From the NCBI GenBank assembly GCA_022652485.1, contig JALCRK010000008.1:18732-82731 (forward strand): DNA of 64,000 nucleotides, in the 5' to 3' direction. Both the position numbers and the translations under genes were made by a program. The stretch is from Sphingobium sp. Its GTDB lineage: Bacteria > Pseudomonadota > Alphaproteobacteria > Sphingomonadales > Sphingomonadaceae. Under the pieces are notes generated by a model that did no database searches, had not been told where the DNA came from, and saw only the letters and a program-made list of their open reading frames with translations. Positions 1 through 8,538 of this stretch are shown one piece after another. The number at the start of each line of letters is the position of its first letter. Position 1 is the stretch's first letter.

Positions 1-198
1 ACCGCCGCCGCCCGCAGCCTCGCGGCCGAGGCGGAAGACCTCAACAGGCTGATCGCCCGCTTCAATGTCGGCGGAGGCGTTGCCTCCCCGGCGGCGCGGG
101 CCAAGCCTTCGGTCAATATCTCAGCCCAGCGCCCCGCGCCGAGGATCAGCGGCAATCTCGCTCTCTCGGCGGATACGGACGACTGGTCGGAATTTTAA
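1..198 (+). CDS. Methyl-accepting chemotaxis protein, C-terminal fragment (gene begins outside the window)
   Basis: Frame 1 is open from the first base to a TAA at 196-198 and gives about 65 residues. The start (AARSLAAEAEDLNRLIARF) has the heptad helical pattern found at the end of MCP signalling domains. A low-complexity Pro/Ala/Ser linker follows, and the protein ends DDWSEF. A terminal acidic-Trp-x-x-Phe peptide resembles the NWETF-type tether to which CheR and CheB dock in other bacteria. The chemotaxis operon starts 27 bases further on the same strand, so this receptor probably feeds that pathway. The sensory part is not visible, so the ligand is unknown. The ORF track missed it because it has no start codon in the window. 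Confidence 0.8.
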   Translation, partial: TAAARSLAAEAEDLNRLIARFNVGGGVASPAARAKPSVNISAQRPAPRISGNLALSADTDDWSEF

Positions 199-225
199 TC
201 GCACAGGAAACGGACGAGCACGCGC

Positions 226-504
226 ATGATCATTCTTCCGGCAGTAATCGATCGAACCACGGCAAGCGCCCTGGTGTCTCACCTCGATCAGGCGCTCCAG
301 CCGGGCACCGAGCTGATGGTGGAGGGACGCGACGTCACCCGCATCGGCCAATCCGGCCTGCAACTCATGCTCAGTGCCCAGCACACTGCCGCCGCGCGCG
401 GCGTATCGATGACGGTCCAGGCCTCCTCCGCCATGTTCGGCGCGGCGCAAATCGCGGGGCTGACGGGCGCCTTCAACTGGATGGGACACAGCGATGACCA
501 ATGA
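226..504 (+). CDS. STAS-domain protein at the head of the chemotaxis operon
   Basis: A 92-residue single-domain protein with the STAS (anti-sigma-factor antagonist-like) layout: a short N-terminal strand, then a central [12 protein letters not shown] segment. This segment matches the family's D-S-S-G-L loop, and it keeps the serine before Gly that is phosphorylated in SpoIIAA-type proteins. The last codons overlap the start of cheA by 11 bases, so the two genes should be translationally coupled. STAS proteins beside cheA occur in several proteobacterial chemosensory operons. Whether this one acts as a phosphorylatable switch or as a scaffold cannot be told from sequence. No cognate kinase or phosphatase domain is nearby other than CheA itself. 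Confidence 0.8.
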   Translation: MIILPAVIDRTTASALVSHLDQALQPGTELMVEGRDVTRIGQSGLQLMLSAQHTAAARGVSMTVQASSAMFGAAQIAGLTGAFNWMGHSDDQ

Positions 505-2818
505 CGAAATCCAGAACATCTTCTTCCTGGAATGCGAAGAAGCGCTGGCCAACGCCGAGGAAGGCCTGCTCGCCTGCCGCTCCGGCACGGCCGACGCGGA
601 AACCGTCAACGGGATTTTCCGGGCCGTTCACTCGATAAAGGGCGGCGCGGGCGCGTTCAGCTTCACGCTGCTGCAGGCCTTTACGCACAAGTTCGAGACG
701 GTGCTATCCTATGTGCGGGATGGCGAGCTGGGCCTCAGCGATGGTCTCAACACGCTGATGCTCCGGGCGTTCGATATCCTGGCCGATCATGTCGCCGCCG
801 TGCGCGGAGACGGCGAAACGCCCGATGACGCAGCGATCAGCGCCCAGCTGGAAGACGTGGCCACCAAGGCGGGAGCGGGCCTGCCCGCCTTCGACGAGCC
901 TGCACAGGACGAGGCTCCGGAAGCCGCCGCGCCAGAAGCCGAGGTGGCGGAAGCCGCCCCTGCGGACGATCTCGGTCTCGATTTCGATCTTGACGGACTG
1001 ATGGGCGATCTTGCGGTTGACGAGGCGCAGGCCGCCGCGATGGAAGCCGCCGCTGCCGAAGTGGAACGCAGCCTGGAAGCACGCGAGGCGGAAGCCGCCG
1101 CACGGCGCGAGGCCGCGAAGGGCGCCGCCGCCGGTGAAAATCATGGCTGGAATGTGTCCGTGCGTTTCCTTGACGGCGCGCTCGCCAATGGCAGCGAGCC
1201 GCTGCTGATGCTGCGGGAGCTGGAGGAGCTGGGCGCGCTGTGCGTCTCGACCGATGCAGGCGATCTGCCCACGCTCGACGCGCTCGACGTGGAAAAGGCC
1301 TATCTTTCCTGGAAATTCTTCGTTCCTCCCCATGTCGAGAAGACCGAGATCGAGGATATTTTCGACTTCATCGGCGACGAATGCGAGCTGAAGATCGAGG
1401 TGCAGACCACCCCGGTCGCGCGGACCGGCATCGATGTCCGGCTGCCCGCATTGCCGGCAGCGGCGCTGAAGCCCTTCTCTGCCGAGGCAGTGGCACAGGA
1501 AGAGCCCTCCCCTCTGGCTGAAGCCCGGGCGGAAGCGAAACCGGCACCCGCCGCGTCCGCTCCGGCTGTACCCACTCCGATCGACACGTCCGTGGCCGCG
1601 GCGACGCCCGCAGCGGCGGCGCGCAGCGTCAATTCGGTGGGCCAGACGGTCCGCGTCGACCTCGCCAAGCTGGACAAGCTGATCGACACCGTCGGCGAGC
1701 TGGTGATCGCGCAAGCGATGATGGCCCAGCGCCTCGCCAGCCACGGCCTCAACTCGATCGACGAAATGGGAATGCTCGATCTGCTGACCCGCGACATCCA
1801 GGAAAGCACGATGTCGATCCGCGCACAGCCGATCGGTTCGGTCTTCTCGCGCGTGCCCCGCATCGTACGCGAGCTGGAGACCGACACCGGCAAGCGCGTG
1901 GTCCTGACCATGAGCGGCGAAGCCACCGAGCTTGACAAGACGGTAGTGGAACGCCTCGGCGAGCCGCTGACCCACCTCATCCGCAATGCGGTCGACCACG
2001 GCATCGAAAAGCCCGACGTGCGCCTGTGCAACGGCAAGCCCGCCGAGGGCAAGCTGCATCTCTCCGCCGAGCAGCGCTCGGGCCGGATCGTCATCTCGAT
2101 CTCGGATGACGGCGCCGGCATCAACCGCGAGAAGGTGTTGCAGAAGGCGATCGACAAAGGGCTGGTCACCCCCGGCGCGCAGCTTTCCAACGAGGATATC
2201 GATCACCTCATCTTCGCGCCCGGCTTCTCTACCGCAGAGACCGTGTCCAACATCTCCGGCCGCGGCGTCGGGATGGATGTGGTGCGCCAGAACGTCAAGG
2301 ATCTGGGTGGCCGCATCTCGATCGAATCGCATCCGGGCAAGGGCTGCACCTTCACGCTCGCACTCCCGCTCACGCTCGCCATCGCCGATGGCATGATCGT
2401 GACCGTGGGCGACCAGACGGTCGTGATTCCGCTCACCCATGTGCTCGAAAGCCTGCGCCCCGAGGAAGCGGACGTACAGCATATCGGCAAGGATCTGATG
2501 GTCCTGAACAACCGTGGCCGGTTCCTGCCCATCGTCCGGCTCGACCATAGCGTCGGCGCGCTGGGCGCGGCGCAGAGCGCGCAAGACGCGGTGCTGATCG
2601 TCGTCGACACCGAAAGCCACGGCCAGGCGGTGCTGATGGTCGACAGCATCGTCGACCAGCGCCAGTTCGTCATCAAGAGCCTTGAGGCGCATTATCAGCC
2701 GGTGACTGGTGTGGCGGGTGCCACGATCCTGGGTGACGGCAAGGTGGCGCTGATCCTCGATGTCGACTCGCTCGTCGCCGACAACTTCGCACAGCACGGG
2801 ACGTCGCTCGCGGCATGA
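494..2818 (+). CDS. cheA: Chemotaxis histidine kinase CheA
   Basis: A 774-residue CheA, the cytoplasmic kinase that couples receptors to CheY and CheB. The N-terminal HPt domain carries the phospho-accepting His at about residue 46 in [13 protein letters not shown] long acidic, Ala/Pro-rich region follows, with a possible response-regulator-binding domain inside it (roughly residues 215-300). Next come the dimerisation helices ([19 protein letters not shown], about 390-450), then the HATPase_c domain with N-box [13 protein letters not shown]1 box DDGAGI and G2 box [10 protein letters not shown] CheW-like domain ends the protein. It overlaps the STAS gene upstream and shares ATGA with cheR downstream. 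All catalytic motifs look intact. Confidence 0.97.
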   Translation: MTNDEIQNIFFLECEEALANAEEGLLACRSGTADAETVNGIFRAVHSIKGGAGAFSFTLLQAFTHKFETVLSYVRDGELGLSDGLNTLMLRAFDILADHVAAVRGDGETPDDAAISAQLEDVATKAGAGLPAFDEPAQDEAPEAAAPEAEVAEAAPADDLGLDFDLDGLMGDLAVDEAQAAAMEAAAAEVERSLEAREAEAAARREAAKGAAAGENHGWNVSVRFLDGALANGSEPLLMLRELEELGALCVSTDAGDLPTLDALDVEKAYLSWKFFVPPHVEKTEIEDIFDFIGDECELKIEVQTTPVARTGIDVRLPALPAAALKPFSAEAVAQEEPSPLAEARAEAKPAPAASAPAVPTPIDTSVAAATPAAAARSVNSVGQTVRVDLAKLDKLIDTVGELVIAQAMMAQRLASHGLNSIDEMGMLDLLTRDIQESTMSIRAQPIGSVFSRVPRIVRELETDTGKRVVLTMSGEATELDKTVVERLGEPLTHLIRNAVDHGIEKPDVRLCNGKPAEGKLHLSAEQRSGRIVISISDDGAGINREKVLQKAIDKGLVTPGAQLSNEDIDHLIFAPGFSTAETVSNISGRGVGMDVVRQNVKDLGGRISIESHPGKGCTFTLALPLTLAIADGMIVTVGDQTVVIPLTHVLESLRPEEADVQHIGKDLMVLNNRGRFLPIVRLDHSVGALGAAQSAQDAVLIVVDTESHGQAVLMVDSIVDQRQFVIKSLEAHYQPVTGVAGATILGDGKVALILDVDSLVADNFAQHGTSLAA

Positions 2819-3687
2819 ACCAGCTCGCCCAGGACAGTTTCACGCCCTTTCCTGGGATCAGCGCGCAGGTTTACTGCCGCGCCGATTTCGAGGCGGTGCG
2901 CGATATCGTCTATGATATCGCGGGCATCGTCCTCCCTCCCGGCAAGGCGACTTTGGTCTATTCGCGCCTCGCGCCGCTGGTGCGGGACAGCGGGCAGCAG
3001 ACCTTTTCCCGCTATATCGACTTCATCCGCACCGACGCCGACGCGCGCCGCAAGACGATCAACGCACTTACCACCAACCACACCTTCTTCTATCGCGAGA
3101 GCCATCACTTCGAGCATCTCGCCGAGGAAGTGCGGCCGATGCTGCTCGACAAGATCCGGTCGCGCCAGCCGGTGCGCGTCTGGTCCTCGGCCTGCTCAAC
3201 CGGGGAAGAGCTGTATTCGCTGGCGATGACGCTGCTGGGGCCGGACAAAGCGGGCGCCCGCCCGTTTCTGGAGGGCGACCTCGCGATCCTCGCCACCGAT
3301 CTCGCCGACCACGCCGTCGCGGGCGCCAAGGCCGCGACCTATCCCTACGAGGCGCTGAAGGACGTGCCCGCCGAACTCAAGAACGCATGGGTGAAGCGCG
3401 AGGGCGACCAGGCGATCATCGCGCCGGAGCTGTGTCGCAAGGTGCATGTAAAGCGGCTCAATCTCCTCGGCGACTGGCCGATCCGCAAGCAGTTCGACGT
3501 GATCTTCTGCCGCAATGTGATGATCTATTTCGATCAGCCGACCAAGGACAGGCTGGTGGCCCGCCTCGCGGACCAGCTGCTGCCCGGCGGCCATCTCTAC
3601 ATCGGCCATAGTGAGAGGGTGGCCGGCCCTGCCCAGACCCAGCTGACGCTGGTGGGCAGTACCATCTATCGAAAGGGACGAATGTGA
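2815..3687 (+). CDS. cheR: Chemotaxis protein methyltransferase CheR
   Basis: A 290-residue SAM-dependent glutamate methyltransferase that adapts chemoreceptors. The N-terminal helical CheR domain includes TTNHTFFYRESHHF, equivalent to the family's NxTxFFRE motif. The SAM-binding domain has WSSACSTGEELYSLAM, and IFCRNVMIYF follows. Start and stop each overlap a neighbour by 4 bases (cheA ATGA, cheB ATGA), the usual sign of coupled translation. The C-terminal beta-subdomain needed to bind a receptor tether is plausible given the DDWSEF tail of the receptor at the window's left edge. Confidence 0.96.
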   Translation: MNQLAQDSFTPFPGISAQVYCRADFEAVRDIVYDIAGIVLPPGKATLVYSRLAPLVRDSGQQTFSRYIDFIRTDADARRKTINALTTNHTFFYRESHHFEHLAEEVRPMLLDKIRSRQPVRVWSSACSTGEELYSLAMTLLGPDKAGARPFLEGDLAILATDLADHAVAGAKAATYPYEALKDVPAELKNAWVKREGDQAIIAPELCRKVHVKRLNLLGDWPIRKQFDVIFCRNVMIYFDQPTKDRLVARLADQLLPGGHLYIGHSERVAGPAQTQLTLVGSTIYRKGRM

Positions 3688-4730
3688 ACACACGGGTTCT
3701 GATAGTCGATGACTCCGCGACCATGCGGGCGATCCTGACGCGCCTGCTCGGCAGCGAGCCGGACATCGAGGTGATCGGCGCGGCCAAGGACGCGATGGAA
3801 GCGCGCGGCATGATCCGCGAGCTCAACCCCGATGTCGTCACGCTCGATATCGAGATGCCCGGCATGAACGGCCTCGATTTCCTCGAAAAGATCATGCAGC
3901 TCCGCCCCATGCCGGTGGTGGTTGTCTCGGGCATCACCCGGAAGGGCGCCGAAACCACGATCCGCGCGCTGGAGCTGGGCGCGGTCGATTGCTACGCCAA
4001 GCCCGACGGGTCGGTCAACGCGCTGCTGGAGAACGACGGCGGCGCACTGGCGCAGATGGTGCGCGAGGCCGCCCGCGTGCGCTTCGTCCGCGTCGCCAGC
4101 AAGCCCACCGTCAGCCCGGTGGCTCAGCAGACCATCGTCGCCTCGCGGTCCGGCTCCACCGTCACCAAGCTGATCGCCATCGGCGCGTCGACCGGCGGCG
4201 TCGAGGCGCTGCATCACCTGCTACCCGCATTTCCCAAGACATGCCCGCCGACCGTCATCGTCCAGCACATCAGCGCCGCCTTCGCGCCCGCGATGGCCGA
4301 GCGTCTGGACCGGCAGTGCACGGCCACGGTGAAGCTGCTCGAATCGGGCGAGATCCTGAAGCCCGGCCACATCTACATCGCCCCCGGCAACGACAAGCAC
4401 GCCGTCATCGGCGGTGTCGACACGCTGGTCGGCAAGATGGTGCCGGGTGAGAAAATCTCGGGCCATCGCCCCAGCATCGATGCCATGTTCGAATCAGTGG
4501 CGCAGCGTCTTGGGCCTGCGGCGATCGGCATTCTCCTCACCGGCATGGGCCAGGACGGCGCGCGCGGGCTCCTCGCCATACGCCGCGCGGGCGGACGCAC
4601 CATCGCGCAGGACGAATCGACCAGCACCGTCTATGGCATGCCGCGCGCGGCCGCCGATCTCGGTGCCGCGGAAAACATATTGCCGTTGCCCCGCATCGCG
4701 GAGCGCGCTCTGTCGGCGGCGGGGCTGTAA
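3684..4730 (+). CDS. cheB: Protein-glutamate methylesterase/glutaminase CheB
   Basis: A 348-residue CheB that removes methyl groups from receptors after phosphorylation by CheA. The N-terminal receiver domain has the DD pair (IVDDSATM), the phospho-Asp in TLDIEMPGMNG and a Lys in YAKPDG. The C-terminal esterase domain keeps the full catalytic triad: Ser in GASTGG, His in VIVQHISAAF and Asp in GMGQDGARG. HRPSIDAMF is also present. It overlaps cheR by 4 bases and is followed by cheD after 3 bases. It should be the active methylesterase of the cluster, in contrast to the paralogue at 6214-7293. Confidence 0.97.
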   Translation: MNTRVLIVDDSATMRAILTRLLGSEPDIEVIGAAKDAMEARGMIRELNPDVVTLDIEMPGMNGLDFLEKIMQLRPMPVVVVSGITRKGAETTIRALELGAVDCYAKPDGSVNALLENDGGALAQMVREAARVRFVRVASKPTVSPVAQQTIVASRSGSTVTKLIAIGASTGGVEALHHLLPAFPKTCPPTVIVQHISAAFAPAMAERLDRQCTATVKLLESGEILKPGHIYIAPGNDKHAVIGGVDTLVGKMVPGEKISGHRPSIDAMFESVAQRLGPAAIGILLTGMGQDGARGLLAIRRAGGRTIAQDESTSTVYGMPRAAADLGAAENILPLPRIAERALSAAGL

Positions 4731-4733
4731 GGA

Positions 4734-5282
4734 ATGCAGCACAACCCCGAACTTTCGATCGGTAGCCCGAACCGCGTTACGGTGATGCAGGGGCAGGTCT
4801 ATGTCGGCAGCGGCGCTCCCGAAATCCTGACCACCGTGCTCGGCAGCTGCATCGCCTGCTGCCTGTACGATCCGATCGCCCGCGTCGGGGGCATGAACCA
4901 CTTTTTGCTGGCCGAACCCAGCGCGGGAAGCGGCACCGTTGCCGATCAGAATTATGGAATTTTTCTGATGGAGCTTCTCATTAACCAGATGATGACACGT
5001 GGCGGTGTAAAGTCCCGCATGAAGGCGCATATTTATGGCGGAGGCAACATGCACGCGGGGATGACCCGGATCGGCGATGCGAACGCGCGGTTCGCACTGA
5101 ACTTCCTCGCCGAGGAAGGAATTCCGGTGGTTCGGCAGGATATCGGCGGAGAGTCGGCCCGGCGGGTCGATTTCGACCCCGTGCTGGGGCGCACCCGCTG
5201 CCGCCATGTCGAGAAGGTCGCCGTACCCGCGCCAAAACCCATAGCCCAGTCCGTCAGTGGCGGCGATCTGGAATTGTTTTAA
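4734..5282 (+). CDS. cheD: Chemoreceptor glutamine deamidase CheD
   Basis: A 182-residue CheD. The family's catalytic Cys lies in GSCIACCLYDP and its His in GGMNHFLL, in the expected order and spacing. The later IYGGGNMHAG segment is also typical. CheD converts receptor glutamines to glutamates before they can be methylated, and in some bacteria it also works with CheC. No CheC is seen here, so the deamidase role is the more likely one. The gene follows cheB with only 3 bases between and precedes cheY. Confidence 0.95.
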   Translation: MQHNPELSIGSPNRVTVMQGQVYVGSGAPEILTTVLGSCIACCLYDPIARVGGMNHFLLAEPSAGSGTVADQNYGIFLMELLINQMMTRGGVKSRMKAHIYGGGNMHAGMTRIGDANARFALNFLAEEGIPVVRQDIGGESARRVDFDPVLGRTRCRHVEKVAVPAPKPIAQSVSGGDLELF

Positions 5283-5300
5283 GGAAGAGAAGGCCTGTCT

Positions 5301-5678
5301 ATGTCTGATACAATTCGTGTTCTGACCGTGGACGACAGCGCAAGTATGCGCGCACTGCTGCGGTCTGCCCTCTCGTCGCGGGGCTACCAGGTCTCGCAGG
5401 CAGAGGACGGTGTCGCCGCTTTGGAGTGGCTGGCTGACAACGGCAGCCATATCGACGTGATCGTCACCGACATTAATATGCCACGCATGGATGGCTTCGG
5501 CCTCATCGAGGCGCTGCGCGGCCAGTCACGCTTCCGCGATTGCCCGATCCTGGTGCTCTCGACCGAAAGCTCTGACGAGAAAAAGGCACGCGCACGCTCC
5601 GCCGGAGCGACCGGCTGGATCGTCAAGCCGTTCGACGCTGACAAGCTGGATACAGCACTGCGTCGGGTTACGCACTGA
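5301..5678 (+). CDS. cheY: Chemotaxis response regulator CheY
   Basis: A 125-residue stand-alone receiver domain with no output domain, as expected for CheY. The acidic pair is in LTVDDSASM, the phospho-acceptor Asp in VIVTDINMPRMDG, the Thr/Ser switch in LVLSTES and the Lys in IVKPFDADK. Receiver proteins of this size carry the phosphoryl signal to the flagellar switch or serve as a phosphate sink. An SD-like ggaagagaag lies about 9 bases before the ATG. Only one stand-alone CheY is in this window, so which role it has cannot be settled from the window alone. Confidence 0.94.
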   Translation: MSDTIRVLTVDDSASMRALLRSALSSRGYQVSQAEDGVAALEWLADNGSHIDVIVTDINMPRMDGFGLIEALRGQSRFRDCPILVLSTESSDEKKARARSAGATGWIVKPFDADKLDTALRRVTH

Positions 5679-5710
5679 TAGGACATGACATCGGGGGACT
5701 GGAGGAAAAC

Positions 5711-6151
5711 ATGGCACGTCAACTGATCACCTTTCACCTTGGCACCCAGAGCTTCGGCCTGGACATCATGGCCATCCGCGAAATCCGCGCATGGTCGCCC
5801 ACCACAAGGCTGCCGCATGTGCCGCATTATGTGGCCGGCGTCGTCAACCTGCGCGGCACCGTGCTGCCGGTAATCGATCTCGCGGCGCGGCTGGGCTGGG
5901 AAGCGACCTCGCCGACCGACCGCCACGTCATCATTGTGGCGCAGATCGCCGGGCAGCTGCGTGGCCTCATCGTCGATGCGGTGAGCGACATCGTGACAGC
6001 GCAGGATGAGGACATCCAGCCGCCGCCATCCACCGGCTCCGATGCGGTCGTGCCGTATCTGGAGGGACTGGTGGCGCTTGATGACCGAATGGTGATGGTG
6101 CTCGATCTGCCGGGCCTCACCGCCGACGCGGAACTGCCCGAGGCGGCATAG
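5711..6151 (+). CDS. cheW: Chemotaxis coupling protein CheW
   Basis: A 146-residue CheW-domain protein that links receptors to CheA in the signalling array. It begins with the typical strand pattern LITFHLGTQSFGLDI, followed by VAGVVNLRGTVLPVIDL, the most conserved stretch of the family, and ends in DRMVMVLDLPGL. A good ribosome site (ggaggaaaac) precedes the ATG. It lies between cheY and the second cheB-like gene on the same strand. Confidence 0.95.
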   Translation: MARQLITFHLGTQSFGLDIMAIREIRAWSPTTRLPHVPHYVAGVVNLRGTVLPVIDLAARLGWEATSPTDRHVIIVAQIAGQLRGLIVDAVSDIVTAQDEDIQPPPSTGSDAVVPYLEGLVALDDRMVMVLDLPGLTADAELPEAA

Positions 6152-6213
6152 CCGCGCGAAGCAACAAAACCCCTGAGCCGACGTGAATTTAGAGTGGGGA
6201 AGGTAAGAATATA

Positions 6214-7293
6214 ATGCCTGCTATCAAGGTCCTGGTTGTCGATGACTCGATCACGATGCGCGCGCTGTTTTCCAGCGCGTTGGAGCGATCGAGCGACCTT
6301 GTCGTCATCGGCGCCGCAGCGAACGCGGACGAAGCGCGCGAGATGATCGAGGACATGAAGCCCGATGTGGTGACGCTCGACATCGAAATGCCCGGCATGA
6401 ACGGCATCGATTTCCTCGAGGAAATCATGACGACGAAGCCGATGCCTATCGTCATGCTGTCCACCCTGACGCAAAAGGGCGCCGAGGTGACGCTGAAGGC
6501 GCTCGAGCTGGGCGCAGTCGATTGCTTCCCCAAGCCGACCAAGGCGACGCCGGACGAGTTCGCCAAGATTTCAGGCAAGCTGTGCAAGCTGGTGGCGACC
6601 GCCGCCAAGAGCAAGGTGAAGAAATATGACCCGGAGGCGGCCGCCGCGGCTGCCGCGAAGGCGGCTTCCGCCCAGGACACGCTGAGCACCGTCAAGCCCT
6701 ACAAATGGAACGGCTCGATCGTGGCGCTGTGCGCATCGACCGGCGGCGGCCCCGCCGTGCTCGAACTGCTCGCCAACTGGCCCGCCAACTGCCCGCCGAC
6801 CATCGTGTTGCAGCAGCTGGAGGAAGGCCTGGCCGCACCGTTCGCCGCGCGCCTCGGCGAGGCAATTGCGCCGGACGTCAAGCTGGCCGAGGATGGCATG
6901 ATGCTTCAGCCGGGCAATGTCTATGTTCTCTCCGCACCGGACAAGCACGGTCTCGTCGACCGCTGGCCGGGCGGCGCTATCCGCCTTGTGGCGCGCGATC
7001 CCGTCAACGGGATGCGCCCCTCGGCCGATCTGCTGCTGACCACGGTGGCGAAGGCCGCACGCGACAAGGCGGTGGGCGTTATCCTCTCGGGCGCCGGCAC
7101 GGACGGCGCGGCCGGCATGGGCGCGGTGAAGCAATTGGGCGGCCTCACCCTGTGTCAGGACAAGGAAAGCGCGATGGTGTTCGAAGCGTCGGCTGCGGCC
7201 ATCGCCAAGGGCGCGGTCGAAGCGCAGCTTTCTATCGCGGATCTGGCCAAGACGATACTCGCCCGGTGTGAGGAGCGGGATCTTGCTGCCTGA
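6214..7293 (+). CDS. Second CheB-type response regulator; catalytic His replaced by Gln
   Basis: A 359-residue paralogue of the CheB at 3684. The receiver domain is nearly the same in its core (TLDIEMPGMNG, FPKPT) and should be phosphorylatable. The linker is Ala-rich. In the esterase-like domain the Ser loop (CASTGGG) and the Asp loop (GAGTDGAAG) remain. The segment that carries the catalytic His in the first CheB (VIVQHISAAF) reads IVLQQLEEGL here, so the His is a Gln, and the HRPS motif reads MRPS. The protein is therefore probably a poor or inactive methylesterase that may work by binding. It is co-directional with the operon, 62 bases after cheW. Confidence 0.9.
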   Translation: MPAIKVLVVDDSITMRALFSSALERSSDLVVIGAAANADEAREMIEDMKPDVVTLDIEMPGMNGIDFLEEIMTTKPMPIVMLSTLTQKGAEVTLKALELGAVDCFPKPTKATPDEFAKISGKLCKLVATAAKSKVKKYDPEAAAAAAAKAASAQDTLSTVKPYKWNGSIVALCASTGGGPAVLELLANWPANCPPTIVLQQLEEGLAAPFAARLGEAIAPDVKLAEDGMMLQPGNVYVLSAPDKHGLVDRWPGGAIRLVARDPVNGMRPSADLLLTTVAKAARDKAVGVILSGAGTDGAAGMGAVKQLGGLTLCQDKESAMVFEASAAAIAKGAVEAQLSIADLAKTILARCEERDLAA

Positions 7294-7582
7294 GCCCTGT
7301 CCCCTTTCCAACGGCGTGACCTGCTCACCGCTTATCGCCCTCGAAGATCTGCGATCCAAGATCGCGGCGGAGCTGGATCAGCTGCGCGAGGACATGGAAG
7401 AGATCGGCGTGCAGCTCTGCCTCGATGAAGAGGTGATGCTGCGCTGCCTGTCGCATCTCCAGCGCCTCGACGAGATGGGCCAGCGCAGCAACTGGCTCGC
7501 CGCGCTGGTGCGCGCGCCCGATCCAACCGAGGTGATCCCGGAGATCACGCTCCAGTCCCTGGCGGACCGGATGAAATCATAA
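7283..7582 (+). CDS. Small helical protein at the end of the chemotaxis operon, function unknown
   Basis: The ORF track begins at a GTG at 7268, but that codon lies next to the sequence gtgaggagcgg. This sequence looks like the ribosome site for the in-frame TTG at 7283, so I place the start there (99 residues). The gene overlaps the second cheB by about 11 bases. The product is acidic and mostly helical (ALEDLRSKIAAELDQLRED, then EEVMLRCLSHLQRLDEMG), with no cysteine pair, signal peptide or membrane segment. I do not recognise a family. Position and coupling suggest a role linked to the chemotaxis complex, which is an inference from neighbours only. Confidence 0.7.
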   Translation: MLPEPCPLSNGVTCSPLIALEDLRSKIAAELDQLREDMEEIGVQLCLDEEVMLRCLSHLQRLDEMGQRSNWLAALVRAPDPTEVIPEITLQSLADRMKS

Positions 7583-7591
7583 TCAGGAATT

Positions 7592-7615
7592 TGGGGGCCA
7601 GACGCCCCCATTTTT
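7592..7615 (+). terminator. Rho-independent terminator of the chemotaxis operon
   Basis: A perfect 7-bp stem TGGGGGC / GCCCCCA with a 5-base loop (CAGAC) is followed at once by TTTTT. It starts 10 bases after the stop codon of the last operon gene and just before the convergent map gene ends. Confidence 0.85.
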
Positions 7616-7618
7616 CAT

Positions 7619-8446
7619 TCAGGCGTAGGGCGGGCAGTGTAGCCCCTTGGGGCTCAGTGTGAAGATCTCGCAGCCCGTCTCCGTGATGCCGATGCTGTGC
7701 TCGAACTGGGCAGAAAGCGTGCGGTCCCGCGTCACCGCCGTCCAGCCATCCTCCATCATGCGCACGCCCGGCTTGCCGATGTTGATCATCGGCTCGATCG
7801 TGAAGAACATGCCGGGCTTCAGCTCCGGCCCGGTGCCCGGTGCGCCGACATGGACGACCTCGGGCGAATCATGGAAAACACGTCCCAGCCCGTGGCCGCA
7901 GAAATCGCGCACCACGCCATAGCGATGCTTTTCGGCATGTTTCTGAATCGCGTGGCCGATGTCGCCCAGATGATTGCCGGGTTTCGCCTGCTCGATGCCG
8001 AGCATCAAGCACTCGTAGGTCACTTCAATCAGCCGCCGTGCCTTGATCGGCGCCTCGCCCGCAATGTACATGCGGCTGCTGTCGCCGTGCCAGCCATCGA
8101 CCAGCGGCGTGACGTCGATATTAACGATATCGCCTTCCACCAGTCTGCGGTCGCCGGGAATGCCGTGGCAGATCACATTGTTGATCGAGGTGCAGCAGCT
8201 GTGCTGATATCCGCGATAACCCATCGTCGCGGGGACGCCGCCGCCAGCGATACTCATGCGGCGGACGATGTCGTCCAGCTCGCCGGTGGTGACGCCGGGT
8301 ACGACATAAGGCACCAACGCGTCCAGTATCTCCGCCGCCAGCCGCCCGGCCTTGCGCATTCCGGCAAAGCCGCTCTCGTCGTAAAGCTTGATCGCGGTGG
8401 AGCGGGTGGGCGGGCTTTCCGCCGTCATCGTCATATAATCGGTCAT
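7619..8446 (-). CDS. map: Type I methionine aminopeptidase
   Basis: Removes the initiator Met from new proteins. The ORF runs upstream to 8572, but the conserved reading starts at MTDYMTMTAES, so I use the ATG at 8446 (275 residues). The family's five metal ligands can be placed: two Asp in NIDVTPLVDGWHGDSSRM, His in HGLGRVFHDSP, Glu in FTIEPMI and Glu in QFEHSIGIT. The substrate-contact His in CHGIPG is present. The gene is convergent with the chemotaxis operon and stands alone on its strand, 92 bases from the divergent GFA gene. Confidence 0.95.
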   Translation of the reverse strand: MTDYMTMTAESPPTRSTAIKLYDESGFAGMRKAGRLAAEILDALVPYVVPGVTTGELDDIVRRMSIAGGGVPATMGYRGYQHSCCTSINNVICHGIPGDRRLVEGDIVNIDVTPLVDGWHGDSSRMYIAGEAPIKARRLIEVTYECLMLGIEQAKPGNHLGDIGHAIQKHAEKHRYGVVRDFCGHGLGRVFHDSPEVVHVGAPGTGPELKPGMFFTIEPMINIGKPGVRMMEDGWTAVTRDRTLSAQFEHSIGITETGCEIFTLSPKGLHCPPYA

Positions 8447-8538
8447 GAACCCGTTATAGACGCGAACTTTCCCCATGACGAGGGTTGATCGCGCTTCCGG
8501 TTCGGCGCAAGGTTCCGCCCGGCAGGAGCGACGACGGC

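Noticed and set aside
704-2797. A 697-aa open frame on the minus strand across cheA
   Set aside because: It is a shadow of cheA in high-GC DNA: no domain, atypical composition, and the plus-strand frame has all the kinase motifs.
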